Assembly: GCF_002803515.1 (NCBI RefSeq)
Contig: NZ_PHQX01000001.1
Coordinates: 2,232,001-2,296,000 of the forward strand
DNA length: 64,000 nucleotides
Reading direction: 5' to 3'
Origin: Stenotrophomonas lactitubi
GTDB taxonomy: Bacteria > Pseudomonadota > Gammaproteobacteria > Xanthomonadales > Xanthomonadaceae
Positions 7,710-15,959 of the stretch are shown piece after piece. Both the position numbers and the translations under genes were made by a program. Every line of letters begins with the position of its first letter. Position 1 is the stretch's first letter. The notes under the pieces are model-generated. The model saw only the letters and a program-made list of their open reading frames with translations. It was not told the DNA's origin and ran no database searches.

Positions 7710-7908
7710 CCAGGCCGACGTAGTAACCGAACGCGCCTGGGATCGATTCAGGCACAGCCGCCCGCAGTTCAACCCTCAACCAGTGCCCAAGCCAATGTGC
7801 GATGCCGAATGCGAGGAGTGTGGCGCCATCGTCCCAGTCGGTCGCCTACAGGCAGTGCCAGGCACCCGCCACTGCACCGCCTGCGCAGGCGCAGGGTTCC
7901 GCCCATGA
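7693..7908 (+). CDS. TraR/DksA-type zinc-finger protein
   Basis: A 71-residue product with a four-cysteine zinc site: CEECGA, then RLQAVPGTRHCTAC. This is the C4 finger of the TraR/DksA family, which bind the RNA polymerase secondary channel and change promoter response in a ppGpp-like way. Such short members are frequent in Mu-like phages. A GTG at 7693 is used. The acidic coiled-coil tip of DksA is reduced here to the short N-terminal helix, as in TraR. Confidence 0.8.
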   Translation: MADDADQADVVTERAWDRFRHSRPQFNPQPVPKPMCDAECEECGAIVPVGRLQAVPGTRHCTACAGAGFRP

Positions 7909-8183
7909 TCGCCGCCGCCGCATGGGATGCGTCCATCGTCATTGGGCTGCTGGTCCTGGTTGCTGGACTGGTCGCGCTCAACCTCCTGGTCGGCGTGGTG
8001 CTTTGGTGGCGCCACTCCGGTCTGGCTGATCGAGTCACGAAACTGGAGGTTCAGCACGCACACCACCTGACCCACAAGGAAACCGGCGAACTGTTTGACC
8101 GAATTGCCCGGTTGGAGGGCATGGCAGCCGCCACCAATCGCATGCTCGAAACCGTCCAAGAACACCTCATGGAGAAAGACTGA
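7905..8183 (+). CDS. DUF2730 family protein (Mu gp25-like)
   Basis: A 92-residue protein: one membrane segment (about residues 7-31, IVIGLLVLVAGLVALNLLVG) then a coiled coil containing LEVQHAHHLTHKETGELFDR. This matches the DUF2730 layout at this place in Mu-like genomes, between lysis and small-terminase genes. Function unknown. Confidence 0.75.
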   Translation: MIAAAAWDASIVIGLLVLVAGLVALNLLVGVVLWWRHSGLADRVTKLEVQHAHHLTHKETGELFDRIARLEGMAAATNRMLETVQEHLMEKD

Positions 8184-8488
8184 TGTCCCACAAGACCTTT
8201 GCGGAGCGCCACCGCGAGGACCGCCGCCTGGTGTTGCTGCGGCTGCTCTCGGAACAGAACGGCTACCGCGCCAACAGTTCGGTACTGCATGCCGGCCTCA
8301 ACGTCCTGGCCGTGGCCGCCAGCCGCGATGACGTGCTGACCGACCTGACCTGGCTGAGCGAGCAATCGCTGGTGCGCGTTGATGAGCCCGTGCCGGGCGT
8401 GATGGTTGCTGAGCTGAGCGCTCGCGGTCACGACGTTTCGCGTGGCATGGCCAGTGTGCCCGGTGTCAGCCGCCCCAGCCCCCGGTAA
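8183..8488 (+). CDS. Mu gp26-like phage protein (VpaChn25_0724 type)
   Basis: The 101-residue product begins with a basic helix (FAERHREDRRLVLLRLLSEQ) and a winged-helix-like pattern in which LHAGLNVLAVAASRDDVLTD and WLSEQSLVRV correspond to recognition helix and wing. This fits the small DNA-binding-like protein found just before gp27 in Mu-like phages. The start overlaps the DUF2730 stop. Role unproven. Confidence 0.75.
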   Translation: MSHKTFAERHREDRRLVLLRLLSEQNGYRANSSVLHAGLNVLAVAASRDDVLTDLTWLSEQSLVRVDEPVPGVMVAELSARGHDVSRGMASVPGVSRPSPR

Positions 8489-8493
8489 CGACG

Positions 8494-9072
8494 ATGAGCA
8501 CCACACCACGCCGTCGCGGCAAATCCAGCATTCAGCGCCTGCCCGCAGAACAACGCACGTTCATCGAGAAGCTGTTGCGCGAAGATCGCCTCACGCTGGC
8601 CGAGATGATCGAGGCACTGCAACAGCAATTCCCAGGACAGCCTGCGGCCGACATCTCGCGCTCCGCCCTGCATCGCTATGGTGCGGGGTTTGCTGAGCTG
8701 ACGGCTCGCATGCGGGAGATTGAGGCAGTGTCCCAGGCTGTGGTGGGCGAACTGGGCGAAGGTGTGGGCGAGAAGGCCGGCGCGCTCCTCGGCCAAGCCA
8801 TCACCACCCTGGCCACCAATGCGGCGCTGCGGGCTCACGAAAAGGAGGACGTGAGCATTGATGAGATCCGCAAACTGGCCCGCGCTGCCAAGGACGCGAT
8901 GGACACCCAGCGCGTGAGCGTCAATGTGCGGCGCGCCATCATGCAGGAAGCGCGCGATGCCATGGTGCGCGAGCAAGCCGCCAAGCTGGAGAAGGTCGTC
9001 AAGAGCGGCGGGCTGTCCGCCGCTGCCGCCGCCGACATTCGCTCTCAGATCCTGGGAATCCGCACCGAATGA
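8494..9072 (+). CDS. DUF3486 family protein, small-terminase-like (Mu gp27)
   Basis: The 192-residue product starts with KSSIQRLPAEQRTFIEKLLR and a helix-turn-helix region including ISRSALHRYGAGFAEL, the DUF3486 signature. By position directly before the large terminase it is expected to recognise phage DNA for headful packaging of Mu-type concatemers with host flanks. Long helical C-terminus. The stop overlaps the terminase ATG. Confidence 0.85.
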   Translation: MSTTPRRRGKSSIQRLPAEQRTFIEKLLREDRLTLAEMIEALQQQFPGQPAADISRSALHRYGAGFAELTARMREIEAVSQAVVGELGEGVGEKAGALLGQAITTLATNAALRAHEKEDVSIDEIRKLARAAKDAMDTQRVSVNVRRAIMQEARDAMVREQAAKLEKVVKSGGLSAAAAADIRSQILGIRTE

Positions 9073-10637
9073 ATGAGCGCGCCCGCCAGCTTGTGCCGAA
9101 CACTGCCGCCGCCCACGTGCCTGCGGCACTGATGCCGTATCAGCAGCGCTGGATCGCCGATCCCGCCAACCTCAAACTCATGGAGAAGGGACGCCGTACT
9201 GGCATCACCTGGGCAGAGGCTTCCGACAACGTGCTGATTGCTGCCAGTGCAAAGAGCGCGGGTGGTCAGAACGTGTACTACCTCGGCACCGACAAGGAAA
9301 TGACTGAGGAATACATCCAGGCGTGCGCCATGTGGGCCAAGGCCTTCAACTACGCGGCCGGACTGGTGGAGGAAGGCTTTTGGGATGAGGAGGAGGATGA
9401 CAAGCACATCAAGACCTTCACCATTCGCTTTCCGGAAAGTGGATTCAAGATCACGGCACTGGCCAGCCGACCGCGCAAGTTGCGTGGTCGCCAGGGCGTG
9501 CTGGTGGGCGACGAAGCCGCATTCGTCGATGATCTGCAGGAGCTGCTCAAGGCAGCTGTTGCGTTCCTGGTGTGGGGCGGAAAAGTTCGCCTCATCTCCA
9601 CCCATGATGGCCATGACAACGCATTCAATGAGCTGATCGAGGAGATCCGCGCGGGTGGTCGTCGCGGATCGATCCACCGCGTGCCTTTCCGTGAGGCGGT
9701 CGAAGAAGGCCTTTACCGCCGTGTCTGCATGCGCCTGGGCAAGACCTGGTCACAGGAAGCAGAGGAGGAGTTTATCGCCGAGGTGTACGGCACCTATGGC
9801 GATGCCGCCGCCGAGGAGCTGGACTGCATTCCGTCGCAAGGCAGTGGCGCATGGCTCAGTGCAGCGTTGATCGAGGCGCGCATGACCGATGCCCCGGTGC
9901 TGCGCTACACCTGTCCCAAGGGCTTTGAGCAGCAAAGCGACCACGTCCGATGGGAGGCCGTGCAGACGTGGTTGGATGACGAAGTCGGACCGCTCCTGGA
10001 CAAGCTGGACCCTGATCTACAGAGCGTCTATGGCCAGGACTTCGGCCGGTCAGGTGACTTGTCGGTGATGGTGCCAGCGCAGATCACCCAGACGCTCAAG
10101 CGCAAAGTTCCGTTCATCCTGGAACTGCGGAACATGCCGCACCGCCAGCAGGAACAGGTAGCCAAGTACGTTATCCACCGTTTGCCTCGGTTCGTGAAGG
10201 CTGCAGTGGATGCGCGCGGTAATGGTCATGCACTCGCAGAGTTCCTCGCCCAGGAGTTCGGCTATAGCCGTGTCGAGTTGGTCATGGCCACCGAGGGCTG
10301 GTATCGAGAGCACATGCCGCCAGTCAAGAAGGCATTTGAGGACGACACCATTTCGCTGCCGCGCGACAAGGACACGATGGCAGACCTTCGCGTGGTGCGA
10401 GTCATCAAGGGCGTGGCCAGGGTGCCCGAGCGCACCACCGGGCGCGACGGTGGCCAACGCCACGGCGACTCGGCTATCGCGGTTGCCCTTATGTACTACG
10501 CCAGTCGCCATCCAGGTGCCGAGATGGACTGGACCCCCGTGCCGCGCTCTGTGCGCGGCTTTGATTCCGTGGCCAGCCACGGGCACGAGCGTCCCGAGGA
10601 CGACGATTTCAATCTGCCGGAACCGCAAGCATGGTGA
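9069..10637 (+). CDS. Large terminase subunit (Mu gp28-like)
   Basis: A 522-residue packaging motor. The N-terminal ATPase part has a Walker A variant in EKGRRTGITWAEA and Walker B-type VGDEAAF (about residues 145-155). The C-terminal nuclease part begins near residue 315 with YGQDFGRSGDLSVM and includes AAVDARGNGHALAEFLAQEF, a RuvC-like acidic site. It cuts and pumps phage DNA into preformed heads. Length agrees with Mu gp28. It overlaps the portal gene by 7 bases. Confidence 0.92.
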   Translation: MNERARQLVPNTAAAHVPAALMPYQQRWIADPANLKLMEKGRRTGITWAEASDNVLIAASAKSAGGQNVYYLGTDKEMTEEYIQACAMWAKAFNYAAGLVEEGFWDEEEDDKHIKTFTIRFPESGFKITALASRPRKLRGRQGVLVGDEAAFVDDLQELLKAAVAFLVWGGKVRLISTHDGHDNAFNELIEEIRAGGRRGSIHRVPFREAVEEGLYRRVCMRLGKTWSQEAEEEFIAEVYGTYGDAAAEELDCIPSQGSGAWLSAALIEARMTDAPVLRYTCPKGFEQQSDHVRWEAVQTWLDDEVGPLLDKLDPDLQSVYGQDFGRSGDLSVMVPAQITQTLKRKVPFILELRNMPHRQQEQVAKYVIHRLPRFVKAAVDARGNGHALAEFLAQEFGYSRVELVMATEGWYREHMPPVKKAFEDDTISLPRDKDTMADLRVVRVIKGVARVPERTTGRDGGQRHGDSAIAVALMYYASRHPGAEMDWTPVPRSVRGFDSVASHGHERPEDDDFNLPEPQAW

Positions 10638-12214
10638 CCAAAACCCGCATTCTCGGCCCCGATGGCCAGCCCTTCACCGTGACCGACCTGGCACAGCCCC
10701 AGACTGCGCACGCCAACTCACTGCAGCGCGAGTTCCAGGGACACCCCTCGCGCGGCCTCACGCCCAGCCGTTTGGCCTCGATCCTGCTGGCGGCCGAACA
10801 GGGCGATTTGATCCGCCAATACGAGCTGTTTGAGGACATCGAGGAGCGCGACGCCCACATTTTCTCGGAGATGTCCAAGCGCCGCCGCGCTGTCTCCGGG
10901 TTGCCGTTCAAGATCAGTGCGCCGCCCAATCCCAGTGCGGCGGAGAAGAAGGCGACCGAGCAGCTGCAGGCGATGGTGCTGGCTATCGATGACTTCGATG
11001 GGATCGTGTTCGATACCACCGACGCCATCGGCAAGGGTTTCGCCAACCTGGAAATCGAATGGGATCGCAGCGCCCAAGAGTGGCTGCCGAAGTCCATCAC
11101 CCATCGGCCGCAGTCCTGGTTCCAGCTGCACCGCGGCTATCGCCAGGAGATCCGTCTGCGCAATGGCACTGGCGAGGGGGAAACCCTGCGCCCGTTTGGT
11201 TGGATCACTCACACGCACAAGGCCAAGAGCGGCTATCTGGAGCGCGCCGCGCTGTTCCGGGTACTGGTGTGGCCGTACCTGTTCAAGAACTACAGCGTCG
11301 GTGATCTGGCCGAGTTCCTGGAGATTTACGGCATTCCAATGCGGATCGGCAAATACCCGCCAGGCGCATCCGACCGCGAGAAAATGTCGCTGCTACGTGC
11401 GTTGATGGAGATCGGCCACAACGCTGCCGGCATCATCCCGGAGGGGATGAGCATGGACTTTCCCGCTGTCGCCGAAGGTGATCCCAAGGCCTTTGAGCTG
11501 ATGATGAACTGGTGCGAGCGCAGCCAGAGCAAGGCCATCCTGGGCGGCACGCTGACCAGTCAGGCCGATGGCAAAAGCAGCACCAATGCGCTGGGCAACG
11601 TGCACAACGAAGTGCGCAAGGAAATCAAGGACGCCGATGCTGGCCAGTTGGCCAGCACGCTGTCCCGTGACCTGATTTACCCGTTGGCGGTTCTCAACGG
11701 GCTGGTGCGACCAGGTGACTATCGTCGCTGCCCGCGCCTGGTGTTCGACTTGGCCGAGATCAAGGACATCGGCACCTATGCCACAGCGCTGCCCGCGATG
11801 GTCGCCATGGGCATGCAAATCCCCCGCGCCTGGGCACACACCGAGCTGGGCATCCCCGAAGCCGGAGAGGATGAGCCGATGCTGGGGCAGGTTCCCGCAG
11901 TAACGGATCAGGTGGCGTTGAGCAGTGTGCGGACTGCGACGGCTGCCGCACAGCCGGTCTCGGTGTCGTCGCGGGATCGCGAAGACCAGTTGGCGCGACT
12001 GGTGGCCACCGAGCTCGATCCGGTTGTGGCCGAATGGGTGGACGCGATCCGCGAGCTGGTGGATGGCGCTCAGGATCTGGAGCAGATCCGCGACGGCCTG
12101 CTGGCGCTCCTGCCAACCCTGAGCGCGGCGCAGTTCGGCCAGGCCATGCAGCACGCCCTGGCTATTGCGGGCGCAGCGGGCATGCTCGATGCCCTGGACG
12201 AAAGCCGTGGCTGA
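10631..12214 (+). CDS. Portal protein (Mu gp29-like, DUF935)
   Basis: The 527-residue protein matches the DUF935 portal family: early LLAAEQGDLIRQYELFEDIE and DAHIFSEMSKRRRAVSGLPF, a central crown region, and the conserved GGTLTSQADGKSSTNALGNV around residues 300-320. Portals form the dodecameric channel at the head vertex through which DNA passes and on which the tail is built. The GTG at 10634 is also possible; ATG at 10631 overlaps the terminase end. Confidence 0.92.
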   Translation: MVTKTRILGPDGQPFTVTDLAQPQTAHANSLQREFQGHPSRGLTPSRLASILLAAEQGDLIRQYELFEDIEERDAHIFSEMSKRRRAVSGLPFKISAPPNPSAAEKKATEQLQAMVLAIDDFDGIVFDTTDAIGKGFANLEIEWDRSAQEWLPKSITHRPQSWFQLHRGYRQEIRLRNGTGEGETLRPFGWITHTHKAKSGYLERAALFRVLVWPYLFKNYSVGDLAEFLEIYGIPMRIGKYPPGASDREKMSLLRALMEIGHNAAGIIPEGMSMDFPAVAEGDPKAFELMMNWCERSQSKAILGGTLTSQADGKSSTNALGNVHNEVRKEIKDADAGQLASTLSRDLIYPLAVLNGLVRPGDYRRCPRLVFDLAEIKDIGTYATALPAMVAMGMQIPRAWAHTELGIPEAGEDEPMLGQVPAVTDQVALSSVRTATAAAQPVSVSSRDREDQLARLVATELDPVVAEWVDAIRELVDGAQDLEQIRDGLLALLPTLSAAQFGQAMQHALAIAGAAGMLDALDESRG

Positions 12215-13406
12215 GATCCGGGGCAACTTCGGGAGCATGCCCGAGGCAGAGCGCTACTTTCGCGGGAAGGTGAACCTTCCCACGCGACGGTGGGATGACC
12301 TGATGCACGGGCAGCATGCGCGGGCGTTTGTGGTTGCCGGCGCCACGCGCGATGCGTTGTTGACCGACCTGCGCGAAGCAGTGGACGCAGCCATCACTCA
12401 GGGCGAGACGCTGGAGGACTTCCGCGCTCGCTTCCAGGACATCGTCCAGCGCAATGGATGGCATGGCTGGACCGGCGAAGGCAGCCCCGGCGGGCAGGCC
12501 TGGCGCACGGCGACCATCTACCACACCAATCTGCGAACGGCTTACCAGGCCGGACGCTGGGAGACGCTCAAGAATTTCCCGTTCCTGCGCTACAAGCACA
12601 ACACCGTGCGCAACCCACGCGAGCAGCACAAGGCTTGGGATGGCGTCATCCTGCCGTCCGACCATCCCTGGTGGGATACCCACTACACGCCCAATGGCTG
12701 GGGCTGTCGCTGCACGGTGCTGGGCGTATCGGCCGCCAAGATGAAAGCCATGGGCTGGAAGGTCAGCGAGCCGCCCGCGCCCATCCAGGGTGACCCGCCA
12801 CCGGAGTGGGCGTATCACGTCGGCCATGCCGCCAGCGGCCGACACATCGCCGACAGCGCGCTGGCAAAGGATGCTGCGGCCAAGTGGTCGGAGGTGCCAG
12901 GGCGAAGCGCCGAGGACTACGGGCGTCCCGCCCAGGTTCCGCTGGACGCTGCGATTGCGCGGCCTCTGCCCACGGGTATTCGTGATCCTCAACAGGTGCG
13001 CCAGGCCTGGCAGGAGCTGTACGGCCGCACCGCCACGCTCACCGATCCATCCGGGGCCGAGGTGCTGCTTACCGACCAGGTGATTGAGCACTGGCTGGAG
13101 AAGCCGTCACGCCTGGATGGTCGGGAGAAGTATCTGCCGCTGCTGGCTGAGACGATCCAGAGCCCGTTTGAGGTGTGGGCCAACTTCGCCCGCAACGAGG
13201 CTGGCCAGCTCGGCCTGCGCCGCTACTACGTCAAGCGGATCGAAGTCACCGAGTCCGAAGGCGGGGCGCAAAAGCGCTACGCCCTGACAGTGATTGCCGA
13301 GGTGCTGCCTGGCGGGGTGTGGGGATCGTTCGACTTCTTCCGTGGCAGCAAGGCTCAGCCGCGTTCGCGGCAGGGGCTGCTGGTATGGGGACGGCCGGAA
13401 GAATGA
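12189..13406 (+). CDS. MuF/SPP1 gp7-type head protein with C-terminal PBECR2-like nuclease domain
   Basis: A product of about 405 residues. The first 250 residues carry the MuF head-morphogenesis pattern, including TIYHTNLRTAYQAGRWE and the WDGVILPSDHPWW to GWGCRCTV block. The last 110 residues are a separate domain: RLDGREKYLPLLAETIQSP, FEVWANF, RRYYVKRI, then two strands ending in SRQGLLVWG. This fits the PBECR2 family (phage Barnase/EndoU/ColicinE5/RelE-like nucleases) described for phage polyvalent and head proteins. MuF proteins may be ejected with DNA, so the domain could act on host RNA or DNA early in infection (inference). Start is uncertain: ATG 12189, with TTG 12165 and GTG 12207 as alternatives. 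Confidence 0.88.
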   Translation: MPWTKAVAEIRGNFGSMPEAERYFRGKVNLPTRRWDDLMHGQHARAFVVAGATRDALLTDLREAVDAAITQGETLEDFRARFQDIVQRNGWHGWTGEGSPGGQAWRTATIYHTNLRTAYQAGRWETLKNFPFLRYKHNTVRNPREQHKAWDGVILPSDHPWWDTHYTPNGWGCRCTVLGVSAAKMKAMGWKVSEPPAPIQGDPPPEWAYHVGHAASGRHIADSALAKDAAAKWSEVPGRSAEDYGRPAQVPLDAAIARPLPTGIRDPQQVRQAWQELYGRTATLTDPSGAEVLLTDQVIEHWLEKPSRLDGREKYLPLLAETIQSPFEVWANFARNEAGQLGLRRYYVKRIEVTESEGGAQKRYALTVIAEVLPGGVWGSFDFFRGSKAQPRSRQGLLVWGRPEE

Positions 13407-13555
13407 GCCTTTGCCTACAGACGCGCCAGACCGCTCTGCGGCGCTTCCTGCAGGGCCTCGGGGGCTGGCCCACCCTGTGGAAGGATTGCGGCTTGGCCGC
13501 TACGCCGGGGGCGGCTTTGCCCCGGCCCGTTTGCGGAGAATACCATGGCCAATGA
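13403..13555 (+). CDS. Possible small ORF between gp30-like and gpG
   Basis: A 50-codon ORF starts with ATGA overlapping the preceding stop and runs into the gpG start. Coupling is right for this phage, but the product (MSLCLQTRQTALRRFLQGLG at its start) matches nothing I know and the DNA also contains a GC-rich hairpin near 13510-13528. It may be a leader or no gene at all. Confidence 0.25.
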   Translation: MSLCLQTRQTALRRFLQGLGGWPTLWKDCGLAATPGAALPRPVCGEYHGQ

Positions 13556-14096
13556 ACCCCTGATCCTCACTATCGATGCGCGCCAGGCCGAACAGTGGTT
13601 TGCCCGTCTCCTGGAGCGCAGCGTCAACCTGTCGGGCCTGATGGCCCAGGTTGGCGAGGATCTGACCGAAAGCACCCAGGCCCGATTCGACACCGGCATT
13701 GGACCGGATGGCGTTGCCTGGCAGCCGTTGGCCGATGGGTCAGGCCGAACGCCGCTCAACGATACCCGCCGCACCCGTGACGGTATCCACCCGTTGTCGG
13801 GCCCTGACTGGGTGGAGATCCGCGCCGACTCAAAGCAGGCGCGCTGGCACCAGGAAGGCACCAAGCCATACGAGATCCGCGCAAAGAACGGAAAAGCGCT
13901 CTACTGGCCCGGCATGCAGACGCGTCCAGGAAAGGATGGCCAGGAGGGGCCCGCGTTTGTGGCCAAGGTGAATCATCCTGGCTTGCCGGCCCGCCCCTTC
14001 ATGGGCCTAAGCGCCGAGGATGAGCAGAGCATCGAGCGCCTGGCCGTCGCATGGCTGGAACTGGACGCAGACCCCGCCGGATTGGGCCGCGCCTAA
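13545..14096 (+). CDS. Virion morphogenesis protein (Mu gpG family)
   Basis: The 183-residue product has the Phage_tail_S/gpG pattern: QVGEDLTESTQARFDTGIGP, GVAWQPLADGS, and the C-terminal HPGLPARPFMGLSAEDEQSI. In Mu, gpG is needed for head assembly and tail joining. The ATG at 13545 follows CGGAG. This is the last gene of the first late block; a 258-base gap with the second late motif follows. Confidence 0.88.
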   Translation: MANEPLILTIDARQAEQWFARLLERSVNLSGLMAQVGEDLTESTQARFDTGIGPDGVAWQPLADGSGRTPLNDTRRTRDGIHPLSGPDWVEIRADSKQARWHQEGTKPYEIRAKNGKALYWPGMQTRPGKDGQEGPAFVAKVNHPGLPARPFMGLSAEDEQSIERLAVAWLELDADPAGLGRA

Positions 14097-14301
14097 AACG
14101 GCCTGTACGGCCCGTGGAGGCCCCCTGGGCGCGGCCACCGTCCATGGTCCACCCCCAACGGGCAGCGGCGGTCGATTTAAACGCCTTTCAAACGCCCTTG
14201 AAGGCGCCAGTTCAAGTGACCACCCCGGCGAAGGACAAAAATCACCCCGGCCGGTGTAGAGTCCCTGCCGACAACACGCCCATCGGGCCACGCCCGAAAA
14301 G

Positions 14302-14322
14302 CAGTGAAGGGCTTTAGTCCCG
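14302..14322 (+). promoter_or_regulatory. Late-control motif, copy 2 (before protease/scaffold)
   Basis: Same 20-base pattern as at 5726 and 19445, with core GTGAAGGGCTTTAGTCCCG. It differs from copy 3 at one central base. It is 32 bases before the ATG at 14355, so if it were an upstream activator site the transcript would start very near the gene; if its TTTAGT is a -10 region the leader would be about 25-30 bases. A small GC hairpin (CGGGC/GCCCG, 14284-14296) lies before it, but no T-tract terminator. Confidence 0.6.
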
Positions 14323-14354
14323 CCGCCTGATCGATGGCGGCGAATCTGGCGGGG

Positions 14355-15482
14355 ATGAATCAGCCCGCCCGCCGCCTCCATACCGCCGTTGCCCTGGCTG
14401 CCTGCAGCTTCCTGCTGCAGGCCGACGCCGTGGGCGATGACCGCCTCATTTCCATCCAGCTGACCCCCGCCGGTCACTTCAAGCCCAGCGACGGGCGAAA
14501 GATGGATGTCCCCGCCTGGTACATCGACGCCTCGGTGGCGGCCCGCGTGATCGAGCGTTTCAACGCTCGCGCCAACCCGGCAGTGGTCGATTACGAACAC
14601 CAGACCCTGCACAAAGAAACCAACGGGCAGCCCGCGCCGGCCGCTGCCTGGATGCGTGCGCTGCAATGGCGCGAGGGATCTGGCCTCTGGGCCACCACCG
14701 AGCTGACTCCCCAGGCTGCGGAGCAGATCCGAACCGGCGCCTATCGCTACGTCTCCCCGGTGTTCCTCTACGACAAGACCACCGGCGAGGTGCTGGCCAT
14801 GCAGATGGCCGCCTTCACCAATGACCCCGCCATCGACGGCATGCAGGCCATGGAGCTGCGCGCAGCGGCTTGCTTTGCCCACGACATCGATCCTGACAAG
14901 GAAACCTCCATGAACCCGTTGCTCAAAGCCTTCCTGGCTGCCCTGGGCCTGCCCGAAACCACCACCGAAGCAGATGCCATCGCCGCCTGCAGCTCCCTCA
15001 CCACCAGCCTGGGCGTGCTGCGCCGACTGCAGGCCGAGCTGGGCGCCGAGGGCGAGCCGGCCGTTGCAGCCTGCAGTGCCCTCAAGACCCAGGCCACCGC
15101 CACCCCGGACCCGACCAAGTTCGTCCCCATCGCCGCCCTGGAGGAAGTGCGCGGCCAGGTCGCCGCTCTGTCCGCCGAGCGCACCGCTGACAAGGTCAGT
15201 GCGCTGGTCGAGGCTGGCCTGGCTGATGGCCGCATCCTGCCGAGCATGAGGGACTGGGCCACCGACCTGGGCAAGCAGAATCTGGCCGCACTGTCGTCCT
15301 ACCTGGACAAGGCCGCTCCGATCGCTGCCCTGGGCGGTACGCAGACCGGCGGCCAGAAGCCGGCCGGCGCGACCAACGAGCATGGCCTGGACGCGGCTGA
15401 AATGGCCGTCTGCAGCGCTACCGGCGTCACCCCCGAAGCCTTCGCGAAATCCAAGAAGGACACCGCCCAGGCGCAGGCCTGA
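14355..15482 (+). CDS. Prohead protease with scaffold region (Mu gpI family)
   Basis: A 375-residue protein of the Mu I protease family (peptidase U35). The N-terminal domain has VGDDRLISIQLTPAGHFKP, DVPAWYIDASVAARVIERFN, NPAVVDYEHQTL, and APAAAWMRALQW, then the YRYVSPVFLYD block. The C-terminal half is helical scaffold sequence, including an Ala/Glu-rich coiled coil. The protease digests scaffold and itself during head maturation. The ATG at 14334 is an alternative start with no visible ribosome binding site. A separate scaffold product is likely from an internal ATG (see 14910). Confidence 0.88.
   Translation: MNQPARRLHTAVALAACSFLLQADAVGDDRLISIQLTPAGHFKPSDGRKMDVPAWYIDASVAARVIERFNARANPAVVDYEHQTLHKETNGQPAPAAAWMRALQWREGSGLWATTELTPQAAEQIRTGAYRYVSPVFLYDKTTGEVLAMQMAAFTNDPAIDGMQAMELRAAACFAHDIDPDKETSMNPLLKAFLAALGLPETTTEADAIAACSSLTTSLGVLRRLQAELGAEGEPAVAACSALKTQATATPDPTKFVPIAALEEVRGQVAALSAERTADKVSALVEAGLADGRILPSMRDWATDLGKQNLAALSSYLDKAAPIAALGGTQTGGQKPAGATNEHGLDAAEMAVCSATGVTPEAFAKSKKDTAQAQA
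14910..15482 (+). CDS. Nested scaffold protein from in-frame internal start (Mu gpZ-like)
   Basis: Inside the protease gene, ATG 14910 is in frame and is preceded by AAGGAAA at 14898-14904, a good ribosome binding site. The product, beginning MNPLLKAFLAALGLPETTTE, would be the 190-residue scaffold half without protease. In Mu, gene Z is produced in exactly this way from within gene I, so the arrangement is expected by family precedent; initiation here is inferred from the binding site. Confidence 0.65.
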   Translation: MNPLLKAFLAALGLPETTTEADAIAACSSLTTSLGVLRRLQAELGAEGEPAVAACSALKTQATATPDPTKFVPIAALEEVRGQVAALSAERTADKVSALVEAGLADGRILPSMRDWATDLGKQNLAALSSYLDKAAPIAALGGTQTGGQKPAGATNEHGLDAAEMAVCSATGVTPEAFAKSKKDTAQAQA

Positions 15483-15514
15483 GCACTCCCCCCCAGCTCT
15501 CACCGGAGTCTGCT

Positions 15515-15922
15515 ATGAGCGCAGCCACCCAGGCTCGCAACACCCCGCGCCGGGACGCACATCGTGTCGGCCATCCCTCCAACCCCGGCACCGCGCTGCA
15601 CGCGGGCACGCTGATTGCGCTGCTGGCCACCAACGGCAACGCGGTGCCGGCAGGCACTGCCGGTTCCGGTGACGCCGTCGGCGTTGCACTTCGCTCCGTC
15701 GCCGGAACCTCGGCAGGCGAGCCGGTCGAATGCGAGCGCGGCACTGGCTTCCGTTTTGACAACAGTGCCGGCGCTGATGCCATCGCCCGCGCCGACATCG
15801 GCGCAACTGCCTACATCGTCGATGACCAGACCGTGGCCAAGACCGACAACAGCGGCGCCCGCAAGCGCGCTGGTGTCGTCCTGGACGTGGATGCAGCCGG
15901 CGTGTGGATCGTGGTCGGCTGA
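15515..15922 (+). CDS. Head decoration-type protein
   Basis: A 135-residue Ala/Gly/Val-rich product placed between the protease/scaffold and the major head protein. The pattern ALHAGTLIALLATNGNAVPA, SGDAVGVALRSVAG, then IARADIGATAYIVDDQTVAK and WIVVG is that of small beta-barrel capsid cement proteins (DUF2190/gpD-like). Exact family is not certain. Confidence 0.7.
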   Translation: MSAATQARNTPRRDAHRVGHPSNPGTALHAGTLIALLATNGNAVPAGTAGSGDAVGVALRSVAGTSAGEPVECERGTGFRFDNSAGADAIARADIGATAYIVDDQTVAKTDNSGARKRAGVVLDVDAAGVWIVVG

Positions 15923-15959
15923 GCTGGCCCATCCGTTCCCCTATCACCAGGACAATCCC

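Noticed and set aside
14097..14317. Short open frames between gpG and the protease gene
   Set aside because: The 79- and 88-codon frames overlap each other and the late-control motif, have no good ribosome binding site and no protein-like sequence.
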